DNA of 64,000 nt from Rubrivivax sp. (GCA_020248945.1 JADCGQ010000008.1:1-64000); one strand, 5' to 3'; shown: positions 1-8,152, numbered from the stretch's first letter. Program-made: numbers and translations. The notes: generated from the letters alone by a model not told the origin.

Positions 1-87
1 GATGGCGGCCAAGCTCTGACGCTCCTTGAGCTTGGTCTCAATTGCCCAACGTTCGGCATGAGAAAGATGAGAGTAGTTCAAACCCAT
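1..87 (-). CDS. IS30-family transposase, N-terminal end (partial)
   Basis: Reading leftwards from an ATG at 87, the frame is open to the window edge and gives 29 residues starting MGLNYSHLSHAERWAIE and continuing TKLKERQSLAAI. This matches the N-terminal helix-turn-helix of IS30-type DDE transposases (Y-x-HLS-x-x-ER-x-x-IE, then a short spacer and SxxxI). A purine-rich GGAGC lies 10-14 bases upstream. The catalytic DDE domain lies outside the window, so whether the element is intact is unknown. The right end of the element should lie within the next ~100 bases, but the terminal inverted repeat cannot be fixed without the other end. Confidence 0.72.
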   Translation of the reverse strand, partial: MGLNYSHLSHAERWAIETKLKERQSLAAI

Positions 88-431
88 TGCAAAGCTCCAT
101 ATTGGGGTTGGAGCGTTGCACTTCAAGAGTGAGACTGCCGTCAAACCTAACCCTATCGTAGACGGGGCCGATGGGCCGCTTACTGGCCAAGGCAGCTACT
201 CACACTGGCGGCCACAAGCAGTCATTGGCACCGCAATCGCGGACTTGACGCTGGGCCAACCTTCGAGTTGCGTGCCTCGGGGGATCACTTCTGGCAAGGG
301 GCTATTCCGAGCCCCCGCATGGATTGCTGTTTGGACTGGACAAGCAGCAGAATGTCGTCTGGTGGGACGGAGGCTCCGGCGGACTAGAGGCTTACGTCTG
401 ATCTCCGTCCCGCGCAGCAGGGGAGAGATTG
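88..431. other. Non-coding stretch between IS30 start and TcmP
   Basis: No convincing complete gene. It should contain the end of the IS30 element (GTTGCACTTC around 114-124 resembles IS30-type terminal sequence, but its orientation is unresolved). A short open frame from 249 to a TGA at 402-404 ends in protein-like sequence (FGLDKQQNVVWWDGG) and may be the C-terminal scrap of a deleted gene. No match recognised. Confidence 0.4.
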
Positions 432-1283
432 GTGACGGCGAACGCGTTCGGCGGAGAGTGGACCGAGGACAAACTGCAGGCGCTGCAGAAGTACCTTGAG
501 TTCTACGTTCAGGCAATGAAGGCGCAGCCCTTCAGGCTAATCTACTTCGACAGCTTTGCTGGCACCGGGAGGTGCCGGATCAAGGCGAGTCCAGGCACGA
601 CGCGCGACATTGACGGCTCGGCCAAGCTCGCACTGGATTGCGACGGCTTCTCCAGATATCACTTCATTGAGCACAAGAAGAGGCATGCCGACGAGCTGCA
701 GGAGCTTATCTCCATGCATCCGAGGGGGGCGCTTGCCACACTCGCGCGTGGCACAGCTCACGACATGCTCTGGCCTTTGCTGACCGGCTATGACTGGAAA
801 AGTTGTCGCGGGGTTCTCTTCTTGGACCCCTACGGTTTGCAGTGCGACTGGGCGATGCTGAATCGGATCGCCGCAACGCAAGCCCTCGACGTGTTCTTTC
901 TCGTCAGTCTCTCAGGCATCTACCGCAACGCAGCCCGGAAGCTCGACGCGGTCGACGACGGGAAAGCAGCATTGCTAGACCGATTTTTGGGCACCGACGG
1001 CTGGCGTGCTGCGGTTTACGAACCGCCCCGACAAAGCGATATGTTCAACACAGACCCCAGCCATGAGCGCGAGCAGGGGTACCGGGGCCTGCTTCAGTTC
1101 ACGACGAAGCGGATCCGGCATGCGTTCCCGTACGTCTCTGAACCGCGGCTGCTCGGCTCAGCGAACGGCGCGCCGCTGTTCGCTTTCTACTTCGTCGTTT
1201 CCAATCCGAGCAAGAAGGCGCTGGAACTCGCTACGAAGGTTGGTGAGCACATCATGCGGGACGTTGGCAGGCCCGCTTCATGA
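432..1283 (+). CDS. tcmP: Three-Cys-motif partner protein TcmP
   Basis: About 283 residues. The family is defined by sitting next to a three-Cys-motif (Gp37/Gp68, DUF5131) protein, which is exactly the arrangement here (25 bp downstream). Biochemical function is unknown. Visible motifs are FDSFAGTGRC near residue 39, FIEHKKRHADEL near 76, and FLDPYGLQCDW near 136. The FAGTG and DPYG pair resembles SAM-binding motif I and the catalytic DPPY-type motif of Rossmann-fold methyltransferases; that is my inference. A TTG at 429 is possible, but GGGAG at 421-425 is better placed for the GTG at 432. The IS30 transposase beside it suggests the pair arrived on mobile DNA. Confidence 0.85.
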   Translation: MTANAFGGEWTEDKLQALQKYLEFYVQAMKAQPFRLIYFDSFAGTGRCRIKASPGTTRDIDGSAKLALDCDGFSRYHFIEHKKRHADELQELISMHPRGALATLARGTAHDMLWPLLTGYDWKSCRGVLFLDPYGLQCDWAMLNRIAATQALDVFFLVSLSGIYRNAARKLDAVDDGKAALLDRFLGTDGWRAAVYEPPRQSDMFNTDPSHEREQGYRGLLQFTTKRIRHAFPYVSEPRLLGSANGAPLFAFYFVVSNPSKKALELATKVGEHIMRDVGRPAS

Positions 1284-1308
1284 GCCATCCCCCTTCTATG
1301 ATCGACAC

Positions 1309-2031
1309 ATGGCAAGCGTAAGCACCATCGAGTGGACAGAGATGACGTGGAACCCAGTCACGGGTTGCCACAAGCTCAGCCAAGGCTGCAAGCACTGCTA
1401 TGCCGAGCGGATGGCGCGCCGGCTGCATCTCATGGGTAGCGCGCGCTACGCCAACGAATTCACTCCCACGCTGCACTGGGACCTGGTCGATCAGCCGCGC
1501 AGCTGGCAGAAACCGCGCACCGTTTTCGTCAACTCGATGAGCGACCTGTTCCAAGTCGACGTGCCGCTGGAGTTCATCGCCAAGGTCTTCGAAACCATGG
1601 CAGCCACGCCTCAGCACACCTACCAAGTGCTGACGAAGCGCAGCGACCGGCTCCTCAAGCTTGCGAAGCACCTACCTTGGCCGGAAAACGTATGGATGGG
1701 CGTCAGCGTTGAAGACGCACGCGTGAAGCAGCGCGTCAAGGATCTTCAGCGAGTGCCCGCGAAGGTGCGCTTCCTGAGCTGTGAGCCGCTAATCGGCCCG
1801 CTGGCGAAGCTTCCCTTAAAGGGCATCCATTGGGTCATCGTAGGTGGCGAGTCCGGCCCGGGAGCGCGACCGATGGATCCGGACTGGGTCGAAGACATCC
1901 ACCATCAGTGCCAGGCCGCCGGCACGCTCTTCTTCTTCAAGCAGTGGGGTGGCGTGCACAAGCACTTGACAGGTCGCATCCTGCACGGCCGGACCTATGA
2001 CGATATGCCGGCAAGGGCCGCAACCGCCTGA
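1309..2031 (+). CDS. Three-Cys-motif (phage Gp37/Gp68-like, DUF5131) protein
   Basis: 240 residues from ATG 1309. The N-terminus has the family hallmark: IEWTEMTWNPVTGC followed by a C-x6-C-x2-C cluster (GCHKLSQGCKHCYAE, residues about 19-33). The spacing resembles radical-SAM-like iron-sulfur sites, but the activity of this family is not established. Later conserved segments include VFVNSMSDLF, YQVLTKRSDR, WMGVSVED, FLSCEPL and VGGESGPGARPMD. The open frame extends upstream to 1006, but that part overlaps tcmP in another frame, so the ATG at 1309 is preferred. Probably co-transcribed with tcmP. Members occur in phages and accessory islands. Confidence 0.9.
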   Translation: MASVSTIEWTEMTWNPVTGCHKLSQGCKHCYAERMARRLHLMGSARYANEFTPTLHWDLVDQPRSWQKPRTVFVNSMSDLFQVDVPLEFIAKVFETMAATPQHTYQVLTKRSDRLLKLAKHLPWPENVWMGVSVEDARVKQRVKDLQRVPAKVRFLSCEPLIGPLAKLPLKGIHWVIVGGESGPGARPMDPDWVEDIHHQCQAAGTLFFFKQWGGVHKHLTGRILHGRTYDDMPARAATA

Positions 2032-2369
2032 TGCCCGCTCGTAGAAGCAGCCTGTAGAGCAAGCGACGCCGGAAAGGACCGTCGAGGGAACGGCTGCTCT
2101 CGACGGAAGAGCATGACCGCCGTGGGTCGGGCAGGTGAGTTCAGAGCCTCGAAGACCGGCCGTTCAGGCTGCGGCAGATCGAGTGGCCGCTGTTGGCGTC
2201 GCCCGCGAACTGGTAGTCCCGGCCACAAGCTGACCGACGCCTCAATCCAGAGCAGACGCTCATCGGCGCCGAACGGGTGTGCGCCGTCGGTGGATTGGGT
2301 GGCGTCCGGCAGGAAGGACGCTCCAGGAAGGTCTGCACAATGCGGCTGCCGTCAGAATCGGGCCTGCAC
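2032..2369. other. Intergenic stretch with no recognised gene
   Basis: 338 bases between the three-Cys protein and the WYL regulator. Short frames exist on both strands, but none has a ribosome-binding site or recognisable protein pattern. It probably holds the promoter of the regulator downstream and otherwise looks like degraded sequence. Confidence 0.35.
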
Positions 2370-3059
2370 ATGTCACGGTCCGAACGACTACTCGCTCTGC
2401 TCCAGCTTCTTCGCCGGCATCGTCAAGCGATCGGCGGCTCCGTCATGGCGGCCGAGCTGGGAATCAGCCTTCGGACCTTGTATCGCGACATCGCAACGCT
2501 CCAATCGCAGGGAGCGTGCATCGACGGCGCGCCGGGCCTCGGGTATGTGTTGAAGCCTGGCTTCACACTGCCGCCACTAATGTTCTCGCCCGATGAGGTC
2601 GAAGCCTTGGTGTTGGGTTCGCGTTGGGTTGCAGATCGGGGCGACGGGCGGCTCGCAGCGGCAGCGCGCGACGCATTGGCCAAGATTGCTGCCGTGCTGC
2701 CCGCCGAGCTGCGCCACGAGCTCGACACGTCTGCGCTAATGGTCGGTCCAGGTGAGCCCATCGCCGCCGGCGACGCCGAGGTGGCAACCGTCCGTCAGGC
2801 CATTCGGATGGAACGCAAGATCGAAATCCGCTACCGGGATGCTGCCGCCAAGGACAGCTTGCGCACGGTTTGGCCTTTTGCACTTGGGTTTTTCGACCGC
2901 GCCCGCGTTGTCGTTGGCTGGTGTGAGCTGCGTCAGTCCATCAGGCACTTCCGCGCTGATCGGATCCTGAGCCTGACACTGTCCGGCGAACGCTATCCCC
3001 GTCGTCGTCAGGCCTTGATGAAGGAATGGCGGGAGCAGGAAGGCATCCCAGAGCGATAG
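2370..3059 (+). CDS. YafY-type HTH/WYL-domain transcriptional regulator
   Basis: 229 residues from ATG 2370. The N-terminal winged helix (MSRSERLLALLQLL, then AAELGISLRTLYRDI) is typical of the DeoR-like HTH of YafY proteins. The WYL ligand-sensing domain follows (IRMERKIEIRYRDA, VWPFALGFFDRARVVVGWCE, FRADRI). WYL regulators usually repress or activate adjacent operons in response to a small ligand or nucleic acid. The next two genes on the same strand (VOC and EVE) are the obvious targets. An in-frame ATG at 2340 would add ten residues without homology, so the later start is preferred. Confidence 0.88.
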   Translation: MSRSERLLALLQLLRRHRQAIGGSVMAAELGISLRTLYRDIATLQSQGACIDGAPGLGYVLKPGFTLPPLMFSPDEVEALVLGSRWVADRGDGRLAAAARDALAKIAAVLPAELRHELDTSALMVGPGEPIAAGDAEVATVRQAIRMERKIEIRYRDAAAKDSLRTVWPFALGFFDRARVVVGWCELRQSIRHFRADRILSLTLSGERYPRRRQALMKEWREQEGIPER

Positions 3060-3162
3060 GGGACGCGGCCGCGATCGGCTGCTGCCAGAATTTGACATGG
3101 GCTGTTCCTACGATGGGGGCACCGAACGAAGCCGTTCGCGACATCAGCCCGAAGGACCCCTC

Positions 3163-3531
3163 ATGCCCGATCCGAACTTTGTGATCCTCTATGTCAAGAG
3201 CCCGACCGCCAGCGCCGCGTTCTATGCGGACCTGCTCGGCAAGGCGCCGGTGGAAGCATCCCCCACCTTCGCGATGTTTGCGCTGGACGGCGGAACCATG
3301 CTGGGGCTGTGGGCTGCACATACCGTTGAGCCGGCTGCCACCGCGGCGGGTGGCGCGGAAGTCGCCTTTGCCGTGGGGGGCATCGATGCCGTCAGGTCCA
3401 TGCATGCCAGATGGAGCGAAAGGGGTCTGACGATCGCGCAGTCCCCTACTGGCATGGACTTCGGCTTCACCTTTGTCGCGCTCGACCCGGACGGCCATCG
3501 GCTGCGCGTCTTCGCGCCGGGTGCCGCATGA
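3163..3531 (+). CDS. VOC (glyoxalase/bleomycin-resistance) family protein
   Basis: 122 residues from ATG 3163; the open frame begins earlier, but the VOC fold starts at [14 protein letters not shown]. The sequence shows the usual beta-alpha-beta-beta-beta halves ([28 protein letters not shown], then [17 protein letters not shown]). VOC proteins bind a metal or small hydrophobic molecules and act as lyases, dioxygenases or drug-binding resistance proteins; the substrate cannot be told here. The stop overlaps the start of the EVE gene (ATGA), so the two are translationally coupled. They probably form one unit with the WYL regulator 104 bp upstream. Confidence 0.85.
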   Translation: MPDPNFVILYVKSPTASAAFYADLLGKAPVEASPTFAMFALDGGTMLGLWAAHTVEPAATAAGGAEVAFAVGGIDAVRSMHARWSERGLTIAQSPTGMDFGFTFVALDPDGHRLRVFAPGAA

Positions 3532-3956
3532 GTGCCAATTGGATCGCCGTCGCATCAGCCGAACATGTGCGCCACGGGCGCGAACATGGGTTCATGCAGG
3601 TTTGTCACGGCAAGGCAGGTCCTCTTCGCCGCATCAATGCCGGAAATCGCGTTGCTTACTACTCACCCTGCGTGGAACTCCGCGGCAAGAACAAGTTGCA
3701 GGCCTTCACGGCGATCGGCGTTGTCAAGGCCGGCGATCCCTATGTGTTCGACATGGGAGGTGGTTTCCGCCCATTCCGCCGCAACGTGGCGTGGTTCGAG
3801 GCTTGCGAAGCGCCGATCCAGCCCTTGCTCGACAGGCTCGAATTCTCGGCGGGTGTACGCAACTGGGGCTATCAACTGAGAATCGGGCTGTTCGCGATCA
3901 GCAGCCCCGACATGGACCTCATTTCGTCAGCCATGCAAGTGCACGTGGCCGCCTGA
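3528..3956 (+). CDS. EVE-domain protein
   Basis: 142 residues from ATG 3528, overlapping the VOC stop codon by four bases. [17 protein letters not shown], then [37 protein letters not shown] and the C-terminal [13 protein letters not shown] fit the EVE domain, a PUA-like fold that binds modified bases in nucleic acids and is linked to YTH domains and to defence systems. Small stand-alone EVE proteins next to VOC and YafY regulators are a recurrent arrangement. The ligand here is unknown. A role in sensing modified DNA or RNA is inference from the fold. Confidence 0.82.
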   Translation: MSANWIAVASAEHVRHGREHGFMQVCHGKAGPLRRINAGNRVAYYSPCVELRGKNKLQAFTAIGVVKAGDPYVFDMGGGFRPFRRNVAWFEACEAPIQPLLDRLEFSAGVRNWGYQLRIGLFAISSPDMDLISSAMQVHVAA

Positions 3957-4142
3957 CCCGTTGTTGCGTCATCGGCACATGCCCGCGATCAGAACGATTG
4001 CCAGTGGGCCAGCCGCTGAGTCGTCATCCTGAGCGGGCGGCCAGGCCGAACGACAGGTCAGTAGATCCTTGCTGGACGGCGGCTTTGGGTCGATAGCGCC
4101 AGTCTGCGTATCCAGATAGCAGACAGCCAGGACGGCCTCGCG

Positions 4143-4421
4143 TCAAGCCCAGCCTTGGCGCCACAGGCTGGCGTCGGTCAGCTCGCGCCAGTGCAGGAGA
4201 TACACCTGCTTGGAGTGCACCGCTTCCAGTTCGACGTGCTCGACACGCAGCGATGGCGGCTCGGGCTCGACAACCCGAGTGACCACGAAGTGCTTCTCGC
4301 GATTGCGCGGTTTCACCGCCGTCCACTTCGTCAGCAAGAGCTTCTTCGGGCTCAGCGGGTTCTTTCTTGCGCCCGCATCGGGCGAGGTCGCCACAACCCC
4401 AGGTTCGGAATCCGATTTCAT
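4143..4421 (-). CDS. TIGR02450-family Trp-rich conserved protein
   Basis: 92 residues from the ATG at 4421. The core runs KNPLSPKKLLLTKWTAVKPR, then NREKHFVVTRVV and VYLLHWRELTDASLWRQGW, the signature of the small Trp-rich TIGR02450 family. Function is unknown. The first ~20 residues are low-complexity and could belong to an over-called start. The gene stands alone between the EVE operon and the RES/Xre pair and points the other way from the EVE operon. Confidence 0.75.
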   Translation of the reverse strand: MKSDSEPGVVATSPDAGARKNPLSPKKLLLTKWTAVKPRNREKHFVVTRVVEPEPPSLRVEHVELEAVHSKQVYLLHWRELTDASLWRQGWA

Positions 4422-4676
4422 GGATGCCAATGATGCGGCACGGGCCAACCCTTCGGCCGTTGTTGCCCAGAGAGCCGACCATCACCCAGCACAACTTCGC
4501 TTCGACCAACGACTGCTTGATGCCGGCTACCGTCAATACCGCACCCGAACGCAGAGGACCGCAACCGCTGCATAGCCGGCGGTCACGACGTGCGGGCGCG
4601 CGGCGCGGCTGCGGTCGTCGAAGCTGCCGAACAACAGTTACTGCCCTCTGCGCAGCCCAAGGTGTCCCGGACGGAC
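4422..4676. other. Intergenic remnant
   Basis: About 255 bases without a complete gene. On the minus strand around 4440-4530 the frame reads GIKQSLVEAKLCWVMVGSL followed by NNGRRVG, which looks protein-like but was not recognised; it may be a fragment of a lost gene. Confidence 0.3.
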
Positions 4677-5393
4677 TCAGAGGGTATTCGGTGCGCCCTT
4701 CTCGAACCAGTGTGAAATGCTGCGCCCGTCCCAGTGCAGTGTGATGTGCCCGGCCGCACGGGCTTCGCTTAGCGCCTTGGGCCGGAACACTGCCACGCAT
4801 TCGCCGGCGCTGCGGCGCACGCTGTCGTGGACGATGCCGGCGCTGCCGGTGGCCCTGAGCGCCCGCGCGAAGTCCTGACTGGCGCCGTAGTGCCCGGGGT
4901 CGTACAGCCCCGGCAGCTCCGCCTTTCGGCCACGCAGGTCGTGCAGCTTGTCCAGAAGCTTCGCCTGGACCCAGCGCATGTCGATGTCGATGGCCGGCTC
5001 GTTGGTGCGCATCAGGAACGCTGCGCGGTGATGGCCTACCTCGGCTACCGCCGTCTCCAGCGACTCGGCGGCATAGTACACGCCCCACCGGCCGTCGCTG
5101 AAGCGCGAGCCCAGGGGGTTGAGGTGGGTGAACGCGGCCATGATCACCGTCGCACCGGGGCCGACGATGCGCTCCTCGGGTGGCACCAAGCTCAACTGGC
5201 CCAGTTCCTGGCGCACGCGTGGGTTCGTCAGCGCTTCGATCGCAAACACTACGTCAAGGTCCCCGACCTCTGCGATGGCGTCGTACAGACCCACCGTAGG
5301 GTATCGGCTGGCGATAAGGCGATGGCACGGTGACCACGCTACCGAACTCAGGGGAATGTCCTGCATGCCCTCGGCGTCAACCGAGCCGTTCAA
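4677..5393 (-). CDS. RES-domain toxin (RES/Xre toxin-antitoxin system)
   Basis: Up to 238 residues. RES toxins (MbcT/ParT-like) degrade or ADP-ribosylate NAD-linked targets. Family features are VAWSPCHRLIASRYPTVGLYD, YYAAESLETAVAEVGHHR (the R-E-S region that names the family), LPGLYDPGHYGASQDFA and a C-terminal CVAVFRP. The frame opens with TTG at 5393, which overlaps the antitoxin stop and would couple translation. An ATG at 5366 (MQDIPLSSVAW) fits the usual family length better, so the true start is uncertain. It lies directly downstream of its antitoxin in one operon. Confidence 0.85.
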   Translation of the reverse strand: MNGSVDAEGMQDIPLSSVAWSPCHRLIASRYPTVGLYDAIAEVGDLDVVFAIEALTNPRVRQELGQLSLVPPEERIVGPGATVIMAAFTHLNPLGSRFSDGRWGVYYAAESLETAVAEVGHHRAAFLMRTNEPAIDIDMRWVQAKLLDKLHDLRGRKAELPGLYDPGHYGASQDFARALRATGSAGIVHDSVRRSAGECVAVFRPKALSEARAAGHITLHWDGRSISHWFEKGAPNTL

Positions 5394-5809
5394 GACTTGC
5401 CGCCGCGCTCAGCGTCCAGGTACTGGCGCACCACGAACAGGTCGGCCACCTGGCCCCCCAGCATGCGCTGCAGCGCCGAGCCACCACCCAGGAACGGCGC
5501 ACTGTTGGGCTTGCGAAGCCACTCATTGGCGCGCTCAGGCACCGGCAGCAGGATCTGCAACGCGGCGTAGATGCCGAACAGGTAAGACAGCCGCTCCAGC
5601 ACATGCGCATCCAGCGGGCCGACCTTGCCTTGTCGCCACTGGTACAGGGTGGTCCGCGCCACGCCGAGCAGGGTCAGCTGTTCGGCGATGGTCAGCTTCC
5701 AGGCCTCGGCCAAGCGCCAAAAGGTGCGTAGCGCCGCCTGTGCCGCTTCGGGCGAGTTCAGATTGACCCGCGCGGCTGCTTGCTTGTCTTGGTCGAGGAC
5801 GGCGCTCAT
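5390..5809 (-). CDS. Xre/MbcA/ParS-type antitoxin
   Basis: 139 residues from ATG 5809. The N-terminal half carries a helix-turn-helix of the Xre-like antitoxin type (EQLTLLGVARTTLYQWRQG). The C-terminal half is the toxin-binding ParS/DUF2384 region (ERLSYLFGIYAALQILLP, ANEWLRKPNSAPFLGGGSAL, then VADLFVVRQYLDA). Such antitoxins neutralise the RES enzyme and autorepress the operon. The stop codon overlaps the first possible start of the RES gene. A near-consensus promoter and a dyad lie 47-78 bp upstream. Confidence 0.9.
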   Translation of the reverse strand: MSAVLDQDKQAAARVNLNSPEAAQAALRTFWRLAEAWKLTIAEQLTLLGVARTTLYQWRQGKVGPLDAHVLERLSYLFGIYAALQILLPVPERANEWLRKPNSAPFLGGGSALQRMLGGQVADLFVVRQYLDAERGGKS

Positions 5810-5855
5810 GGATGGAGACCCTTACAGGGCCTCTGAAGCGACGCCCCATCACGGC

Positions 5856-5887
5856 ATTGTACGCGAGCGAACATGATTTGTCCATGT
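5856..5887 (-). promoter_or_regulatory. Promoter and dyad for the Xre-RES operon
   Basis: On the minus strand, TGGACA (5884-5879), a 17-base spacer and TACAAT (5861-5856) form a near-consensus sigma-70 promoter ending 47 bases before the antitoxin start. An inverted repeat ACATG-N7-CATGT (5871-5887) covers the -35 box, a fitting place for the Xre antitoxin to bind and repress. The boxes are read directly; the binding protein is inference. Confidence 0.6.
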
Positions 5888-6085
5888 GTACGTAGACGAA
5901 CATATCCGGATCTGCTCTGCGGACGGCGCAACACAGATTGATCCGAGAGCTGAGCGCCGAATTCGAGGCGCGGGCGCTCCATTCGGCCGCCAAAGCGCGT
6001 CCCGCGACGCAGATTACTGGCGAAACCTCCGGCCTGGCGTCGATATCGTTCCTTCCATCACGCTGATTGGATCAAGGACAGACCG

Positions 6086-6520
6086 ATGGAAGCTAACTCG
6101 AGTCCAGCACGCCCCACCGCCGGAGATGACCCTCCGCGAGGGCTGCCTCACGGGACAGAACAAAAAATGTCGAGCGCAGCGCCGCGCAAGCCGTCACGTA
6201 GCCGCGAGCGGTCAGTCAAGGACACACCGAGTTTCCAGGAGTGGGTCAACTCCGGGACCGCGTCCGCTATGGCCAAGAAGACACCGGGAGCCAAGGAGCC
6301 CGCAGTTATCGCAACTCCCGCCATCCAAACTAGCGACGGCAGCAGCATCTACGTCCAGATCGACAAGACATACAAGGTTCGCGTCGAAACCGATGGTGCA
6401 TGCACTCACGTGTGCGGAGATCTGCACAAGATGGAGTGGAGCAGGCACGAAGAAGTACTCAGCGGCCTCATCTGCACCATCTCTACGCTACTCGACATCT
6501 CGATCCCCAAGATACCTGTT
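6086..6520 (+). CDS. Hypothetical protein, C-terminus fused to Fic debris
   Basis: The frame opens at ATG 6086 (another ATG at 6167) and reads about 145 residues of plausible protein: a basic, Ser/Pro-rich start, then FQEWVNSGTASAMAKKTPG, SIYVQIDKTYKVRVETDGAC and HEEVLSGLICTISTLLDIS. No family recognised. At about 6515 another frame becomes a Fic fragment, while this frame continues to 6715 as low-quality sequence. The natural C-terminus therefore appears lost at a deletion junction. The upstream ribosome-binding site is weak. Confidence 0.4.
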
Positions 6521-6737
6521 CGTGACCGGCCTGGAAATCGAGCGCGGCGAGTTCAAGCGAATGACCGGGCTGGGCGACCGCACGGCCGTGAATCTGGTCT
6601 CGGCGCTGGTGCGCCGCGGGCTGTTGCGCAGCGACACGGTGCAGGGCAAGGTCCGGTTCGGTTTGCCACTGCATGCGCTGCGCTTCTACTTCCCGGCGTT
6701 GTGGCCGGAGGCTGAAGCCGATACGGCTGCGATGTAG
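6510..6737 (+). pseudogene. Fic-family protein, C-terminal fragment
   Basis: About 75 residues in the frame ending at the TAG at 6735-6737: ERGEFKRMTGLGDRTAVNLV, SALVRRGLLRSDT, VRFGLPLHALRFYFPALWPE. This is the C-terminal winged-helix module that follows the catalytic domain in many Fic/DOC AMP-transferases. The Fic motif (HPFxxGNGR), the inhibitory helix and any start codon are missing, so this is a remnant. It is joined to the tail of an unrelated frame and lies between two toxin-antitoxin loci. Confidence 0.65.
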
Positions 6738-6766
6738 CAGCCAGAGGGCTCATGGCGACGGAGAGG

Positions 6767-8152
6767 CTAGGCAGCCAATCGCGCTGCGGCGCCTTGGACA
6801 CCTCCGAGGACGCTGTCAGCCACGTCAGATGGGAAGCCGTGCGGCAACTGCGCGCGCACCAGGGCCAGCGCCTCCGGTGTTCGCGCCACGAGATCGTCGA
6901 CCACCGCCTGCGCCGGGCGCCCATCAGCCGTGACGACGCCGTGTCGCGTGCCGAGCTCCAGCCAGTGCCTGCGCAGGATGTCCTTCATCTTCCATTGAGC
7001 GTTCCTGCTCCGCACCGCCATGGCCAGCTTGGCCTTGTGCGGCGAGATCTTCGACGGGCCTTCGCCCAGCACCGGATACGCCGACAGCACGTCGTACAGC
7101 GGCGTGAGCTGATATCGCCCGCCGGGCCGGATGAAGAGCCTGAAGTTCTTCGCATGGCCGTCGGTGGCGCACAGCATCCAGAACAGCAGCTGCGCCTGGA
7201 AGAAGACCCGCCGGTCCTGCTCCCGGGCCATCGAGCCTTCCAGCAACTGGAAGATCGCGTCGATGCCGGGCCCGCCATCGGCCTCGTACTTGGCCGTCGG
7301 CGGAAGGCCCTTGGCCTGGCACAGGTCTTCCTGCGGTAGACGCACCAGGCGCCTGTCCCCCTGCGGCGCCGTCCACCAGACGCGGTCGAATCGTTCGACC
7401 GCCAGGACCTTCATGTCTTCGAAGCAGAAGGGCTGGCAGGCCGCCACGGGCAGCCCGTAGGCGGCCAGGATCTGGGTACACAGCCATTCGTTCTCGACCG
7501 AGTGGCGCATGTCGAGCTTCATGCCCCCGATCAGGCCGAGCGGCAGCTTGAGGATGTGGGTGGTGGGCGTTGCGCCGTGCGGCAAGTACCACTGGCCATC
7601 CATCTGGAGCAGCGCCGTCTTCTCCTGGGCGCCGGCGATCGAGATGCGCAGGTCGGCGTCGTCGCCCGCGAGGCCCAGCACCTGTGGCGTGGTGGTGGCA
7701 CGCAGCAGGGCGGCCACTTGCGCCTCGGTCAGGGGATCCGCTTCCAGCGGCGCCACGCCGGACGAGGCCGTGCCTTTTGTCCGATCGGGCCGGATCTGTA
7801 GCGCGCCGGCGCAGTCGCGGCCGGCTTCAGCCAGCAGATCGAAGGCATCGGTGGAATCGGCTCGGTAGCGGCGCGCCATGCGCTCGCGGATGTCCTTGCT
7901 GTCGGGCAGCAGGTTCTCGAACCATGCCCGGACGTGTGGGCCGCGGTGTGGAAGGTTGCCCGGCATGAAGGGCAGCGACAGCGACAACGGGCGGCCCTGC
8001 TCCGAGCGCGTCCAGTCGGCGTCGTACTGCAGGGTGTCGGGCGCGTTCGCCCCGAGGCTCCAGGTGCCGACGTAGGACCCGTTCATCCACAGCCCTAGAG
8101 TCTGGCTGGCCCGGTTCAAGCGGATCGTCGAGCGGCGTTCCATGAGGGTCAC
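6767..8152 (-). CDS. hipA: HipA serine/threonine-kinase toxin
   Basis: 461 residues from a GTG at 8152 that overlaps the hipB stop (GTGA); an ATG lies three codons in. HipA phosphorylates glutamyl-tRNA synthetase in E. coli and causes persistence. All hallmarks are present: N-terminal subdomain (LWMNGSYVGTW, SLPFMPG), IAGAQEK at 172-178, HILKLP at 199-204, ERFDR at 253-257, the catalytic DGHAKN at 331-336, and the metal-binding YDV near 353. Length is normal (about 440), so the toxin looks intact. Its tail lies about 30 bp from the Fic fragment, which converges on it. Confidence 0.93.
   Translation of the reverse strand: MTLMERRSTIRLNRASQTLGLWMNGSYVGTWSLGANAPDTLQYDADWTRSEQGRPLSLSLPFMPGNLPHRGPHVRAWFENLLPDSKDIRERMARRYRADSTDAFDLLAEAGRDCAGALQIRPDRTKGTASSGVAPLEADPLTEAQVAALLRATTTPQVLGLAGDDADLRISIAGAQEKTALLQMDGQWYLPHGATPTTHILKLPLGLIGGMKLDMRHSVENEWLCTQILAAYGLPVAACQPFCFEDMKVLAVERFDRVWWTAPQGDRRLVRLPQEDLCQAKGLPPTAKYEADGGPGIDAIFQLLEGSMAREQDRRVFFQAQLLFWMLCATDGHAKNFRLFIRPGGRYQLTPLYDVLSAYPVLGEGPSKISPHKAKLAMAVRSRNAQWKMKDILRRHWLELGTRHGVVTADGRPAQAVVDDLVARTPEALALVRAQLPHGFPSDVADSVLGGVQGAAARLAA

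Noticed and set aside
116-499. Plus-strand 127-codon frame before tcmP
   Set aside because: Overlaps tcmP in another frame, has no ribosome-binding site and crosses the probable end of the IS30 element.
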